DNA from: Raffaelea ambrosiae
Taxonomy: Eukaryota > Ascomycota > Sordariomycetes > Ophiostomatales > Ophiostomataceae
Length of the DNA stretch: 64,000 bases
NCBI GenBank assembly: GCA_002778195.1
Contig: PCDI01000009.1
Span: 601,701 to 665,700, forward strand
Direction: 5' to 3'
Part shown: positions 1 through 12,680 of the stretch, piece by piece
Numbering within the stretch: position 1 is the first letter of the stretch
Layout of the letters: every line of letters starts with the position of its first letter
Position numbers and translations under genes: made by a program
The notes under the pieces: model-generated
Told to the model about the DNA's origin: nothing
Databases searched by the model: none
The model's input: the letters and a program-made list of their open reading frames with translations, nothing else

Positions 1-472
1 TGTAATGCGCCCTATTTGATTTGCTTGTGTTGGGCTGTCTCGCACAGCCTGTTGGTAAGCATTTAGGTTTCCCGAGGCAGATCACCACTCGTCAAAGCAA
101 CGAGCCCCAAAGCAATAGGACAACCCCTTTCCCAGGAGGCTGTGCCTCAAAGTGCCGTGCAGGCCGCGACGGTGGTGATGCTGATACTCGTAGGAAGCAC
201 AAATTTATATTTGGTACGCACTGACCAAAAAAAAAGCCAGGTGGGCTGTGAAACTGGTAGACGCATTTCTTGGTGCTTCCCACACACTTGGATGCGCACT
301 GCCTTCACTGCCCGCCTTGCCCCCAAAGAGCTGCATGCATGGCCTTACAAAGACCAAGAAAGTGAGGGAATGTGAATGCATGTATTGCGTGGGTGCGAGG
401 CAGCTCTCACCACAACCAGTCCACTGTCTGTCCTATCATGGGCCCAGCGGCAGTCCGGGAAGAGGAGGGGCA

Positions 473-512
<40 letters not shown>

Positions 513-2800
513 CCGCATTCGAACCTATTCATACACTCACACACTCACACACTCACAACCCACACCAAAAGGCTGCCCGCTAAGATACTATGTAAGACTA
601 AGATACCGCCACAGCCATGACGATGACCACCACTACGCGCACACACCCATGAACATCGCAGGATGCATGGGCACTTTGCACGTTGGCTGCGCTCAAAGTG
701 AAGGAGTGGAGGCCCGCGGTGTTGCTGCCTGCTCGATGCCACAGAGTGATTTGAGGTTTTGTTCTTTATTTTTTCTTACATCCTTTTCTGGGATTCTTGT
801 CTGGCGAACTACGACACAGGATCCACTAGTTTCTTCACGATGGCTGCTGCCGGCAGCAAGGCGGGGCACACAGAGAGATCTGCTTTTTTCTCCTTGGACG
901 AGACACCGTCTTTCGTGTCCGCCTGACCTGGTGGTGGGCTCCTTTGGTGGAGAAAATAGAAGCCCAAGATCCGAAGAGGTGGATGGCACAGACAGAGGGA
1001 TAGAGAACGCGGTGAACGAGGCGGTGGGCACGCCGAGCCCACGTCCAGTCGTGTTTCCGCAAAGCTGGGCAACCGGGTGAAGCTAGAGAAGGAGCAAAAC
1101 AGAAGAGAAGCAAACCACAAAGAAAAATAAACAAACAAGCAACCGGAAAGTACAGAAAAAGACGAGACCTCAAGGGGGGGCCCCGCGAGACCCCAGGAGT
1201 TCCCGAGGGACGGCATTGACAACAACAATCAGACGTGTACTCGTGTGGAACGACAAAACTGTTGAGCATCCAAACAAAGAGAATCAGGCAACAGGATAAA
1301 ACCCAATTACAAAAAGGCTGCAGGTTGCATGGTCTGCACCGTCTGCAGGGCTTGGAATAACATGACCAGAAAGAGGCCGCATTTTGGGTCTTTGTTTTGT
1401 GTCGATATGATCCCAGGCAGGCCACATTTCAGGCCAGCGCTTGCTTCCTGCAGCTCGAGGCCTGCTCTGAAGGCCAGGCTAGGCCAGGGCAGGCCCATCC
1501 TTCGCGTTGTTTTCCTTCTTTCTTGCTTCTGGTGTAGGGGCGAAGACGAGAAAAGAAAGCCCCGCGCGTGCCCGAGTACTATCCGGGGAGTCCAGGAAGT
1601 CCAGAAAGTCCAGAATCTGACGTTGCATATACAGAGTAAGATGCCTGTGGTGAAATACAAAGCTGGCAAGGCAAGCGAGGGGCTAGGCTTTGCGGGCTAT
1701 TTACTTTCGCGCAGGTGTGTGGCTGTAGGCAGCAAAGCATCGCCGCAGCGACAGAGCCGACTCCGGAACACGAACATCGCGGGACGGCGCAGCACTGGAA
1801 CGGAGGCCCTCTGCGTCTGCATGGAGGCAGACGTTCGGCCCAGACAAACGCAGATACCTGGGAAGAACCCAGAATCCCCAAAGCCCAGAAACGCCTACGA
1901 CAAATGCAGACACATGCATTGAGGCATTCTACGACGCTGTATGAGTAGATCAGGCAGAGACGAGTAGTGGGGCTGCCTATCGTGAAAGAAATGGAGACAC
2001 CAGAAGCGAGTGACAAGTGCAGATGCAGCCAGGTCGTAGACTGGGATGACGGAGGCAGCTAATAGTAGATGCACGCGGAAAAGAACATGGAAGGATGCAA
2101 ATGCAGATAATCCAGACCAGGCATCAACCTCTCCATTCACGAGTACGAAAATGAGATATCATCAGTCTGAATTTCCATGCTTCTTTCTGGTTGGGCCTGT
2201 TCTAGGTCTAGGGTTGCAGCAGGAGAGGCAACGTTGACGCGACGTCCAGCCGAATGCACCTTTTTGGGTCTGCTAGTCCTACTGGCCGTGCTGGCCTGCC
2301 GGGTCTGCTGTGGAGGATGGATTGATTGCAACAGGAAATAAAGGCGTCGCGCGCGCGGCGCTGTGTTGGGCTCGATGAACAGGTGCCAGCGAATGGCTGC
2401 CAGCATGGACCGCAGCCCACCCATGCACAGGCGGAATGGCTCATGCACGAAGGGGCCAGGGAGCCAAACAACAGAGACCGCCCTAGTAAGATACTGCCTT
2501 CGCGTGCGTGTGGTATGCCGTTCTGCAGTTTTGCAGTCTTGGTGTGCATCGCTGCAGTTTGGGCTTGCATGTTCGCCAATGGGCCCTGTGGCTTGGGGGA
2601 CAGAGCGAGCCCAGCCAGGAAGCAATAAAAAATAATACTAAAATAATAAATAATAAAAAACTGCCAGCACCATCGGATGTGGCCCGCGATTCAACGTGCA
2701 GAAGAAACTTTGCACAAAACTGCCCAGCAGCCCACTCTCCCGGCTGGCCATCAGTCGGACTTTTTGCTTCTCTTTCTCTTCTTCTCTTCACCACTCTCCA
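1..2800. other. No convincing gene (2.8 kb)
   Basis: Both strands hold only short overlapping open frames with no recognisable domain and cysteine/proline-rich, random-looking composition. The one notable element is the CA microsatellite listed separately. I saw no tRNA box pattern. It may hold the far upstream region or a distal promoter of the cyclin gene that starts at 5916, or the end of a gene beyond the left edge, but nothing in the sequence decides this. Confidence 0.6.
475..556. repeat. CA microsatellite with CACACT satellite tail
   Basis: A run of about 16 CA dinucleotides (475-507) is followed after a short gap by CACACT-type hexamers (about 533-556). It creates artificial His-Thr repeats in several forward frames, which are not taken as coding. 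Confidence 0.9.
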
Positions 2801-5800
2801 CCGAGCCGGAGCCATGTTCGATTCGACGATTTGAAATAGCGGCTGTCCGCCCTCATCTTCCCATTGTTGCTCGCAGACTACATCTCCATATCCTCCCATC
2901 TTAACGCGCTTCTGTTTCTGTTATCTTTTTTATACCACACGTTTTTCTTGGACTCGTCTGTCATAATTATACCCCCTTCCCAATTCACTAATCGATTGTG
3001 CTCTCTTTTTTACTTTTCTTATTCTTTTTTGTCCTCTATTTTTTTGGCCTGCTTTTCCTGGCGGCCACTTATTTTTTTTTTATTCCACCCCATCGTCCGG
3101 TGTCTAACGCCCCTTCCTTTTTCGGCCGGTGCCCAGTCCGTTCTTGTTGCTCTCGCGAGGCATTTGCTTGCACCTGCGACGACATCAACTTCGAGAGACT
3201 CCGAAATTCCAACCGCCGAATCATCGAAACCTCTCTCCCTCCACTCGGCTGTGTTTTGTGTGTGGGGATTTTGTCTCACAACCCCCCCTGCCGAACGCAA
3301 CCTGCTGCTCTGCTTGCGAGAATTCGCAACCACTGCACATACGACCGTTTCTGCGACTCTTGCTCGCTTCCTCACTTCGACCCAGGCTCTACGGAAACCG
3401 AAAGTCAAAAGAGCCTGGAAATAAGAATCCAGATATACAAAACCAACGGAAAGGCTCCAGATCGGATCAACAGCTCTGCTTGGAAACCTGTATGTGTCTT
3501 GGCCCCTCCTCCTCTTACACCTTACGCCCCATGCACGCACTCTGCCAGCACAGTCATGCTCTCCCCCCTCCAACAGCACCAAACCCACACTATGGCTCCC
3601 ACTTGGCTCTCCACTGTTGGCAGTCGCCTCCGCCACTGAACTGCCACCATCACTCCCCTGTCCGTATTTTGCCGTCACAAAACCTTGTTTCCTCCACTTG
3701 TCGCCCGCATCTGCCTGTTACCCCGTGTACTTACGAGGGCGGCGAGGGCGGCCATACGGCCACCTGTTACGTTGCCACCTGGCAAGTCGGCCACAATGAC
3801 TCTCTGGCCTCCCTTTGTCGGCTGCCGCTGGCTTCCGCTGGCTGCCTGCAGTCTGACGCGGACGGTCTTTCCTGTTTGGTCTTGTCTTTGATGACGAAAG
3901 AGGCCAGCCGGCCGCCAACAAGGGAAGGGACAGGGACGAGTGCCCAGTCCCAGTGCCCCAGTCCCTGTGCCCCAGTGAACATGTCCCCGTGACGCTCCTG
4001 TCGGTGTCAAGTTGTCTGCTACTGTGGCGCCGTGCTGCCTGGCTGTGGTTCGAACAAGTTCCGTGTCTGTCCTGTCCCTTCTCGTTTCGTGCACTGCTCT
4101 TGCCTCTTCTCGCGTTCACTATTGCACACTCTTACCCAAAGCGTCGCTACCCGGCGACGATTCACTCGATTGGGCGCTGTCGCACGCAGTGCTGGGTCGC
4201 ACCTTCTGCCTGGTTGTGGTGGGTGCATTTTTGTTTGCGGTGTACATCTGGCCTTGCCACTGGTCCGCTATAGCGTTTTAGGCTGCCACCTGCGCAATTC
4301 TGCCCTCCACTGCTCCTACAGCACGGACCCACCCTAGGTACCTCGCCATCTGCGTCACACACTATTACATTCTGTCTGCCTTTTTCGCTCCAATGTTGTT
4401 GAAGCCACCTTTATTTTTTCCCTTCCCTGCCTGGCGGGCGTGCTCAGCCAGTGGCTCGCGCCACCGATCTCCCCCCGATTACCCACTTTTTCTCTTACAC
4501 TCACACCCACACACCCCCCCCCAGCCATCTCCCCATCGAGCAAGCCTGCCCCAGCCCACAGCCAACCAGTTGCGAAGGCCGGCGGCAATAAGCGGGTGCC
4601 TTTTTCTTCGCCACTCTCCTCCCATACAATTCCAACTCTTAGCCAGTCGCTTTCTTGGGCAGAATTCTTGGGCAGAAGAGTCATCGCAAAAACCCGTCAA
4701 GCCCAGCAAAACCCATCGCCAGGCCACCACCACCGCCCTCGTCTACCCTCAAATATGCTCCTCCGCGCGCCCATCCTCCTTTAGACGATCGTCTGGCCTC
4801 CGATCACGCCTCGCTGCTGAAGAGTCACACCTGGCCCTATCTCCACGTCCCTCCTTGACTCCTTCGACTCTTTTATTTGGCCTCTTTTGCCTCTCTTTTC
4901 CTCTCTTCCTTCGTCACCCCCCATCGTCGCTCTTCGTCATCGTTCCTCACCGTCCCACCCACCTCGCGTGCTCTTCCTCACTCACTCCCTCCTGCCTGCG
5001 CCGCCCCCCTCCGAATCTCTCTGCACGATCGATCGGACTGCCATCGCAACCCGTTCCTGCGTCGTGCATCTCCCGCCTGACCCTCACTTCTCGACCCCGT
5101 GTCACAGCCTGCCTGCCCAGCAGCCTAGCAACGACGCAAACCTGGTCAACACGGCCTAGTCACCCTGGCTTCTCTGCCTGGTCACCTCAACTGACTCTCG
5201 CCCCCCAGTCTCTTCTTATATAACCTTGTCCAGTTATGTCTGTGTACCTGGTTCATCTGTGAACGCCAGCTCTCATCGCGTCCACCTCAACGTCTCGTCA
5301 AGTCTCACCCCCGTCGTCTCTTGCTATACGGATCACTGTTTCGCTTTTCTTCTTCGACTTCTAGCCTCTTCGCCCGGTTGTTGAACTAGGACAAAAAGGC
5401 GGCTGCCTCCCAAGCTCCGCCAACTTCTCCGCTCTTACCCTCTCCCCTCCACCTAAGTATATATCTTCGCCTCACAACGCGATGATTATTGCGAGATCGC
5501 TTGTTGATACTCCAGTCGCTCGCCTTGTCGTCTTGTCTACCCCTGCCGGTTCGGCCATTCGTGAAAACTCCGCCTCAGATTCTTCTATCTAGCGGGCTCG
5601 CCTGTTTCTCACCTTTCCCTCCTTCCCCTACTTCTCCTCCCGAAGACGCATCCTCCACCACGGTTGGAGAACGCCCCTCAGAAAGAGAATTACGAGAAGT
5701 GCGAGACTCAGGTTCACGAATGGTTCACGGCTAAACGGTAAACACTTCTCGACTTTGGCAAGCGACTGGAGGCTATTTCTTTATGCGCCTATCGAACTTT

Positions 5801-5915
5801 TCCATCGAACTTCCATATGCGCTCTTCGATCTAGCTCCTCTCTTTCCGACTGCTACTCTAATATCCAACACCAACTCCTCCGCATACACATACACACATA
5901 CGCGCAGCTCCCAAG
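2801..5915 (+). promoter_or_regulatory. Long pyrimidine-rich upstream region/leader of the cyclin gene
   Basis: The plus strand is strikingly C/T-rich for about 3 kb up to the cyclin start codon, as in long 5' leaders of filamentous-fungal regulatory genes. It contains many ATG triplets and long chance open frames. The largest ATG-initiated one, 4393-5223 (276 codons), is built of Ser/Pro/Leu low complexity with no domain. A small near-repeat of the phrase CCCAGTCCC/GTGCCCCAG lies at about 3942-3975. Transcription start and any leader introns cannot be fixed from sequence. The extent of the leader is inference. Confidence 0.45.
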
Positions 5916-8389
5916 ATGCAGGGCGACGGCAACGGCTATGTTTCGCCTCTCGCTCACACCCATCATCCGCGCTTGCGCCATACCACCATCCCATACTCCT
6001 CCTCTTCGATAGCCTCCTGCGCGTCTGCTTCCGCGACGTCAGTCTGGTCCAACGCTTCATCCATCTCTTCGCAGAGCACGGACGACGCCTCCGACTACGC
6101 ATCTTCAGCTGCCTCTTCGCAGGCGTCTGTCAACAGCAGCGACAACGCCTGCGCCGAGCAGCAGATTGTCGCATCCAAGCTTGCCGTGGCCCGTTCATGG
6201 CAGCAGCAGCAACATCAGCATCAGCAACAACGGAGCACGAGCTCTACCGCGCAACGGCAGAACCCGCGCAGGACCGGTGCTGCGCCCGCTACTGTCCCGT
6301 CTCTCCTTCGGCAGTCTGATCGCAGATCTTCGTTTGTTGATCACCTTGTCGGTAAGTCTCCCTCCGTCTTTGCACGATCCACCACGACTATTATTGTGAC
6401 TACACCCTTATTGGGTGCTGCCTGCCTTTTCCTCCCACCCCTAGGCAACCGGGGCCACTTGCTCAACATTCCCCCCTTCATCTAGATGCCTCTACCCAGA
6501 TCGTCCAGGCCATTTGGCCTCTTTCGTCGGTCATGGGACGCGGTGAAACCGCAGCCAGCAGCGCTGCTGCCAACAGCAGCTACCTGCTCCCCCTGCGCAC
6601 ATTCATCCAGGAGACGCTACGCCGCTCCCGCGCCAGCTACTCCACCCTGCAGGTTGCTCTGTACTATCTCCTCCTGATCAAGCCGCGCCTGCCAAGCCAC
6701 AACTTCACCATGGAGCAGCCCAGCGACAGCCACGCCTGCCGCGCGCTGCAGTGTGGCCGCCGCATGTTCCTGGCCGCGCTGATCCTCGCGTCCAAGTATC
6801 TGCAGGACCGCAACTACTCGGCTCGCGCCTGGAGCAAGATCTCGGGTCTCAGCACTGCCGAGATCAACCAGAACGAGACTGCTTTCCTCGACGCCGTCAA
6901 CTGGCGCCTTCACATCACCAACGAAGTCTACAGCCGCTGGACCGATTGCGTCAGCAAGTTCAACCCCCCGCAATTGCCTCCTTCGCCTGGCCCTGCCGTG
7001 GTCGAGTGCTTTGAGCGCAAGTGTGAGGAGTTCCGCACCCTCATCCAGAAGCTGAACCCGGGCCTGGACAACCTCGACGAGCTGTGTGCGCCCTGCACCC
7101 CAGTTGCCGCTGTTCGTCGTCGTAGCTCTTCGTGCCAGATGGTTGCCGGTGCGCTGTCGCCTGTATCGCTGTGCTCGTCTCCCGAGGCGACCCTCGGAAG
7201 CGATGCTCTGTCGACCAACAACACCACCCCGACCGCCAAGTCCTCTGGTGCTGTCCCCAGCGTCATGGAGCCCAGCCCAGCTGCCCCGACGTCCTTCACC
7301 CCGGGTCGTCTGGCACCTGCCATGGGTCTCCTGCCCACGCCCAAGCTGGCCCCGCCTCACCCTGGCGTTTTCGGTAGCACCCCTGCTGCGGGTACTGCTG
7401 TTGGCCAGATGACGGCGGGCCGTCGCCCGTCTATGTGCTACGCTGTGGCCCAGGCCTCGACCGCCTGCACCACACAATTCCTCGAGCGGTGGCCGCCTGC
7501 CATGTCGTCTTCTTCGACGTCGCCCGTTGGCTGCATGCCCACTCGCCGGTCGTCTCTGGCCAACTCTGTGTCTACCGCATCGTCGCCCGAATCCATGATT
7601 TCTGATTCGTCTCTTGTTTCGCGGTCTTCCTCTGTCTCTTCTGCTTTTTCGCTGATGAACGCGCCGAGCTCCTCGCTTTCCAAGCTGGATGCTCAGGCGC
7701 GGCATCGGTTTGGCAAGCAGCAGTACAGCGGAAGTGCCATCCGGGACAAGAACTTTGTTCTCAGACCGACTGTGATTCCGGCTGTGCGCGAAGACTACGA
7801 GGACGAGGACGACTGCTGCAGCTCAGCAGTCTTCGAATCGCCTGAGACGATCTACACTGGCCCCGTGGGCAAGGACGTGTCGGAATTGCCATTGGCTTTG
7901 GATCGTCGCTCCAGCGACGTGGACGCCACAGACGCCGCTCGTGTTCTGGCCGAGCTCCAACATCATTTCACTCCTACGTTCCAGCAGCAGCAGCAGCAGA
8001 TGCAGCCTACCAAGGCAGGTCTGAAGAGGAGCCGGCCGCTCTCTGTGGAGAAGTCTCTCCTTCAAGACAACGTCCGCGACCTGCTGCGCAGCAGCGTGCT
8101 GAAGACGGAGAACAGCAGCAGCAGCCTCGAAGCCATGACTGCTTTGGGACAGCCCGCCTGCAACACAGATGCCCGGGCTGCACCCGCAGAGACCCCTGCC
8201 GATCTCGAAAACCACGTTGCTGCCCGCGCTGCCGCCCTCACTGGCAGCCGGAAGCGTCTGTGCCGCACTACTGCGCCAGCACCCGTTCAAGCTACCGGGC
8301 CAACTTCTTGCTCATACGATTTGGATCTGCTGCATCCTTCCATGAGCGGCCTTTGCGGACCTGGCATGTGGCAGGGAATCCTGAACTGA
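5916..8389 (+). CDS. PCL/PHO80-family cyclin (Pho85-type CDK partner)
   Basis: Model: join(5916..6351, 6486..8389), 779 residues. The intron begins GTAAGT and ends CATCTAG; joining it completes an Asp codon and an uninterrupted cyclin box. The box spans about residues 140-304, starting near VDHLVDASTQIVQAIWPLSS and including FIQETLRRS, STLQVALYYLLLIKP, LAALILASKYLQD and FLDAVNWRLHI, the usual landmarks of PCL cyclins. Such cyclins bind and direct a Pho85/PHOA-type kinase in cell-cycle, phosphate or morphogenesis control. The remaining ~475 residues are Ser/Pro/Ala-rich and probably disordered, with a short Gln run near residue 645 and many potential phosphosites. The N-terminal 140 residues are Ser-rich too. 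The start ATG sits in a good context (CCAAGATG) and is the first in frame. Which PCL subclass it belongs to is not decided. Confidence 0.9.
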
Positions 8390-10979
8390 GGATGACCAAC
8401 AACAATCCCACCCCACCACTATCATTAAAAATATTCTTTTCCTTGGTCTGTACAGCCGACAAAATAAAAAATACCCCAGGAAACGGCATTCAAATGGAGA
8501 AGTGTGCATAGACAGAATGTCCGGCAGACTTTTTTTTCCAACTTTTTTTTGCGACCTGCCGGACTTCGGAGGTCGTCCTTTTTTTGAAATTTGAAAAAGC
8601 AGCATTGACGGAGCGATCGTCGTCTGGACTTTCTTTGTCTTTGTCTCTGTTTCTTTTTTCGATTCCCTCGCGTTGCTGTGTTTTATTCTTGTTCTTTTGC
8701 TTTTCTTGCATGCATAGTGGGCTCGGATCAGCACCACCCAACGGACAAACTACGGAACAAAGGGAGGTAGGGCATAGGGGTTTATTCGCTTTTGATCATT
8801 TTTACAATATCCATTTGGATTTTGGCTGCTTGCTGCTTTATTGCGAGGAGGGAAACAGGAGACTAGTGTTTTCTCCTTTGGTGATAACCTCTCTGCCGCG
8901 TTGGGTTGTTTGCCGTTTGTTGCTTTGGGGAGACAGGGGAAAGCAAACAAAAAAGAATTGGGAGACGGAGGCATATGGGGAAGACGGAAAAGGCCAAAAA
9001 AGAAACAAAAAGTTTCAGAAAACGGGATGAACGAACGGATTGGGCGATGGGAGTCAAAGCTGGTTGGGTTTTCTGCAGGGAGCATTCGTAGCTACTGGGA
9101 GGAGAGGGCGCTCTGCATATTGTGTGATATTGGGAAGGGTGGAAACTGTAAATATCAAAGGGGCCAGAGAACAGGAGGAAGCGGAAGTCGATTCCTCTTT
9201 CTCGGTTTGGCCGCCTTTGTGTACCATCAGACCTTTTTTTGTCTCTTTTCTTTCTTTCTAATCGTCTCATATTTTCTTTTGTTCTCGCTATACCTTTTGA
9301 TTTTTCACGTTCTCCTGCCTTGACTTTCTTGCGCGCAAATCATTTCTCCTGTATCAAACGAGAAGTGCCTCTATTCACTGATGGCGTCGCAGTGGCCAGC
9401 CTCTTCGAAGACGGCCCTCTGATGCAGAAAAGAACCATCATGTCGCGGCGAAGATGGGCACGGCAAGGTCCTGTTCATGTGACTTCCCCCCCACCAACTG
9501 CTTTCCTGGGATGGGTACGGCCAGGCAACATTGCACCTTGGAGGGTGAAGCTGTGATATAGCCATCGTGAGTCCAGTGAGTCAAGTCCCACACCTACGGA
9601 CACCCCAGCGAGGGCAGGCCGATGGAAAGATGCAGGCAGCAAGTGGTGCCCTGCTATTTCGGGTTGTTTTGATTGGTTCGTTCGCGAAGTTGGCTTCACT
9701 TGGGGTCGACCGCCTATCCTGACGCTGTGCGTTCATCTTTGTGTTCGGTTCGTGCGTGCGTGCATTTCGGGGCAACAAGGAGAGTTGGGCAAGCGCGATC
9801 AAGCAGTACTTGCCTATTTGGGCATCCACCTTGAGATCGCTCCTGCGGCTTTTGGTTCTAAACTAGTCTTGTCTGGCTGACCATAGCCAACCGTGTCCAC
9901 CACACACACTCGTCAACTTATCCAATAACAGAAAATTACCACCAAATTACCACCCAAGACCTGGAGTCTGGCCGTGTGAGTCACGAAACGCTACCCACCA
10001 AGATGCCCAACCTTGCGTGCAAACCCTAGAATGACAAAATGCATTATCCTATCAACGTTGGTACTCTACCCCGCCTCAATTTTTGGAGCCATTAATACTG
10101 CTTATCATAACTAGGGTTTGTTGTGATGCTGTGCAAAGGAGCGTGAATATCTGCACGGCTGCCTAGCAACACATTGGAAGAAAGCCAGGGGGAACCATAA
10201 GCCTCTGGTTCACGGCTGAAACCCGTCCCCCCGCAATGGTTACTCCCTTTTTCGAAGGAGCACCCTCACCGTGGTGTTCAAGCTCATTTTGGGAACAGTT
10301 CCTCCGAGAGCTTCCTTGTGAGCAGCTTCTGTCCCCCCCAGACAGCTGGCCCGTTGGCGCATCTTTAGGCAGAATATCCACTCCTGTCCGTAGACCATCG
10401 TCGCCTGTGTGATTCTATTCGTTTTTGTCGTTTTCGTTCACGTATGGCGGTTCCGCTGTCGGACCTCTGCCGGAATGGTCCATTATGTGGACGAACAGAG
10501 GCGTCGGATGAAAGTCGACACTTGGTATCCTCGAAAAAGATGAATCATTCTTAACGCCACTCCCTTCTCCGTATTTACACTCCCCCCCCATCCACCCCTT
10601 TGTAATCCGGAATACCTCGGATCGCCGCTGTGTGTGTGTGTGTGAAGAGTAACGCGGACGAGAATGATTTTCTGCACTGGGAAGTGGAGCAATCGGGAAA
10701 AAAGAAGGGTATGGAGTTGGTTCTGGTATCAGGGCATTCACGTACTCGTACACCGTAGACCAAGAGTAGCATAACCGAGCGCCTTCTGTAGTCCACGTGC
10801 ACCCGAGCAGTTTGTCCTAGATAACTGACTAGAGTATGCATGACGGTTGCGTACAGAAGCAGCAGCAGCAGCCTCGATTTGTAGACCGCGCCTTTTGTTC
10901 ACGCTAAGTGAGACGCACCGGCGTCTCTTTCGCAGGCGAAATTTGGGATCTTGAAAGTCTGTGGGCTCGTTCAGATCCC
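8390..10979. other. Intergenic, no gene seen (2.6 kb)
   Basis: Lies between the 3' ends of the cyclin (+) and F-box-like (-) genes, so it should hold both 3' UTRs. There are T-rich and A-rich stretches at about 8520-8720 and 8930-9020 on the cyclin side. Small open frames on both strands show no domain or sustained codon bias. Confidence 0.6.
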
Positions 10980-12680
10980 TTATGGGACTAGATCCGATGG
11001 CTGTACTGTACCGGGTGTGCCGTACCGCGTCCACATTCGGTACAGTAGCGCATACGTCTGCGACGAGGCAAAACACGGGTCGGCTTTCGCCCTGCGACGG
11101 ATGATATTGATCCAGACCGTCGTATGCGTGAACCGTGGCCACTGCCTTTGAAAGACTTCGAGCGTACCGAGCAGGCTGATGATCGTAACCACGAGCATGT
11201 CCGTGCTGTATGACAGCGGCGTATGGATGTGCTCCCCTCGCGTGTGTTTGGGCACCGTCTTCGTATCGCGGTCGTTGTCGCCGTCACTGCCTTTCTTCTG
11301 TTGTTGTTGTTTTCCCTTTTCTTCTCTCTCCCTCTCCTCCTCCAAGTCCTCTTCGTGCGTTCTCAGGTCAATCTCCATCAGGTGCTTGAATCCCTCCAGT
11401 GTGACCTCCCAGCTATCTTGCGACTGCAGCCTCGCGCCGCCCCGGACCAGCCAGAAGAGCAAGTCCACCACGTGGCGAAGACGCTTCCGGAGCGCCGACC
11501 GGTCGCTGAGGAGCTCGGGGCTGAAGGGTCCTCCCGCCAGCAGGAGAGACTCCGGGATGCTCGTGAGCGGGTGCACGTGTGACAGCCATAGACGATAGCC
11601 GGACGCCATGAACGGACTAACATACCGCTGCCGCTGATCCCGGGGCGACGCTTTCGAGCCCAGCTGTTCAGGCAGATACTCTCGGCGGGCCATAATCGCC
11701 AAATCGAACTCCATGCAATCGTGGAGACAGGGAAATCGAGGCAGAGATAGCACCCGCCGGCCTAGCGGCGGCAATGCGCTTGTTGGTGGTGGTGATGGCG
11801 CTAGATCGCCTGCTTTCCCAGACGCAGCTGCCATGTTTGTGTCTGCTTCTGCACCTGGTCTCGATGCTGGTGTGCCGTTCGAATACGGAGAGTGTCTTTG
11901 GTGTTGTATGGTGTGGCCAGCGCACGGTGGGTGCATCTCCAGGAGGCGTTTGTCCTGGGACGCCACGTGTTGCGCTGTGAACACAGGCACGGGCTGTGGG
12001 AGGGACGTGTCCCGCTGGTAGATCAAGACGTGACGAAAGTCCTGAGTGTCGGGATTCCTGCGATACCAGGCCTCTTGGGCATCCAGAAGCAACGACGCCG
12101 TGACCCAGCGACACTCCAGAACGGCCGTCTTGTAATAAGTTGTGTGTGTTAGAGAAGATATAGCAACAAAATAAAAAAGACCAGTACAGTCAACACCACA
12201 GCGAGAGAAAGTACATACCTGAAATTTTGCGTCACCTAGGGACTTCCTGCTGGCGTCCGGACTCGAATATACGCATGACTGATGGGGATAGGAGGTATCT
12301 CGGCGCAGTGGAAAGTTCCAGGTCTGCCCGAAAGCTCTAATGATCAAATTAATAAGCGTTGCCCGACCTGACAAGCTTCTTCCCAGTACCGGACTGCAGC
12401 GTGGCAGGTTGAGGTTTCTAGAGTAAAAGAAGATCTTCTCGAGAATCTCGACCGGAAAGCGTTGGTCGAGAGTGGTCCTCTTGTGCTGTCTGGAAGGAGA
12501 CGGTTGGTGTGCTGTTGCGGGACGCGATGCCGGCTTGGACAATGAAATTCCCGAATACGGGTTATAGCGATCCGAGGATGCAGATGAGCTCAATGCCGCA
12601 TGCCGGGAGGAGGCTGGCACTGCATTCTTTTGGCCCTTGCGCTTGCGCTTGCCTCTGATTCGAATAGGTGTGAGATCCAT
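10980..12680 (-). CDS. F-box-like domain protein
   Basis: Model: complement(join(10980..12128, 12219..12680)), 536 residues. It starts at the ATG giving MDLTPIRIRGKRKRKG, a basic N-terminus. An F-box-like segment at about residues 70-110 contains FPVEILEKIFFYSRNLNLPR followed by an LSGRATLINLIIRAFG-type stretch, as in fungal F-box-containing proteins that recruit targets to SCF ubiquitin ligases. The 90-nt intron (donor GTATGT, acceptor TTACAAG) joins GDAKFQ to TAVLECRWVTASLLLDAQEAW. It is a multiple of three and free of stops, so the unspliced frame is also open. The C-terminal half has an acidic/Lys-Gln-rich linker (EEDLEEEREREEKGKQQQQKK) and unknown helices. The substrate is unknown. It is divergent from MRS2. 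Confidence 0.8.
   Translation of the reverse strand: MDLTPIRIRGKRKRKGQKNAVPASSRHAALSSSASSDRYNPYSGISLSKPASRPATAHQPSPSRQHKRTTLDQRFPVEILEKIFFYSRNLNLPRCSPVLGRSLSGRATLINLIIRAFGQTWNFPLRRDTSYPHQSCVYSSPDASRKSLGDAKFQVCTFSRCGVDCTGLFYFVAISSLTHTTYYKTAVLECRWVTASLLLDAQEAWYRRNPDTQDFRHVLIYQRDTSLPQPVPVFTAQHVASQDKRLLEMHPPCAGHTIQHQRHSPYSNGTPASRPGAEADTNMAAASGKAGDLAPSPPPTSALPPLGRRVLSLPRFPCLHDCMEFDLAIMARREYLPEQLGSKASPRDQRQRYVSPFMASGYRLWLSHVHPLTSIPESLLLAGGPFSPELLSDRSALRKRLRHVVDLLFWLVRGGARLQSQDSWEVTLEGFKHLMEIDLRTHEEDLEEEREREEKGKQQQQKKGSDGDNDRDTKTVPKHTRGEHIHTPLSYSTDMLVVTIISLLGTLEVFQRQWPRFTHTTVWINIIRRRAKADPCFASSQTYALLYRMWTRYGTPGTVQPSDLVP

Noticed and set aside
3129..3992. 287-codon plus-strand frame
   Set aside because: Composition follows the pyrimidine-rich background with many Cys/His/Pro and no known domain. 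The opposite strand also has long chance frames here.
4393..5223. 276-codon ATG-initiated frame upstream of the cyclin
   Set aside because: Almost entirely Ser/Pro/Leu/Arg low complexity produced by C/T-rich DNA; no domain. Kept only as a possible upstream ORF.
6617..7705. 362-codon minus-strand frame opposite the cyclin
   Set aside because: Arg/Gly-rich antisense shadow of the GC-rich cyclin exon, which carries the recognisable cyclin box on the plus strand.
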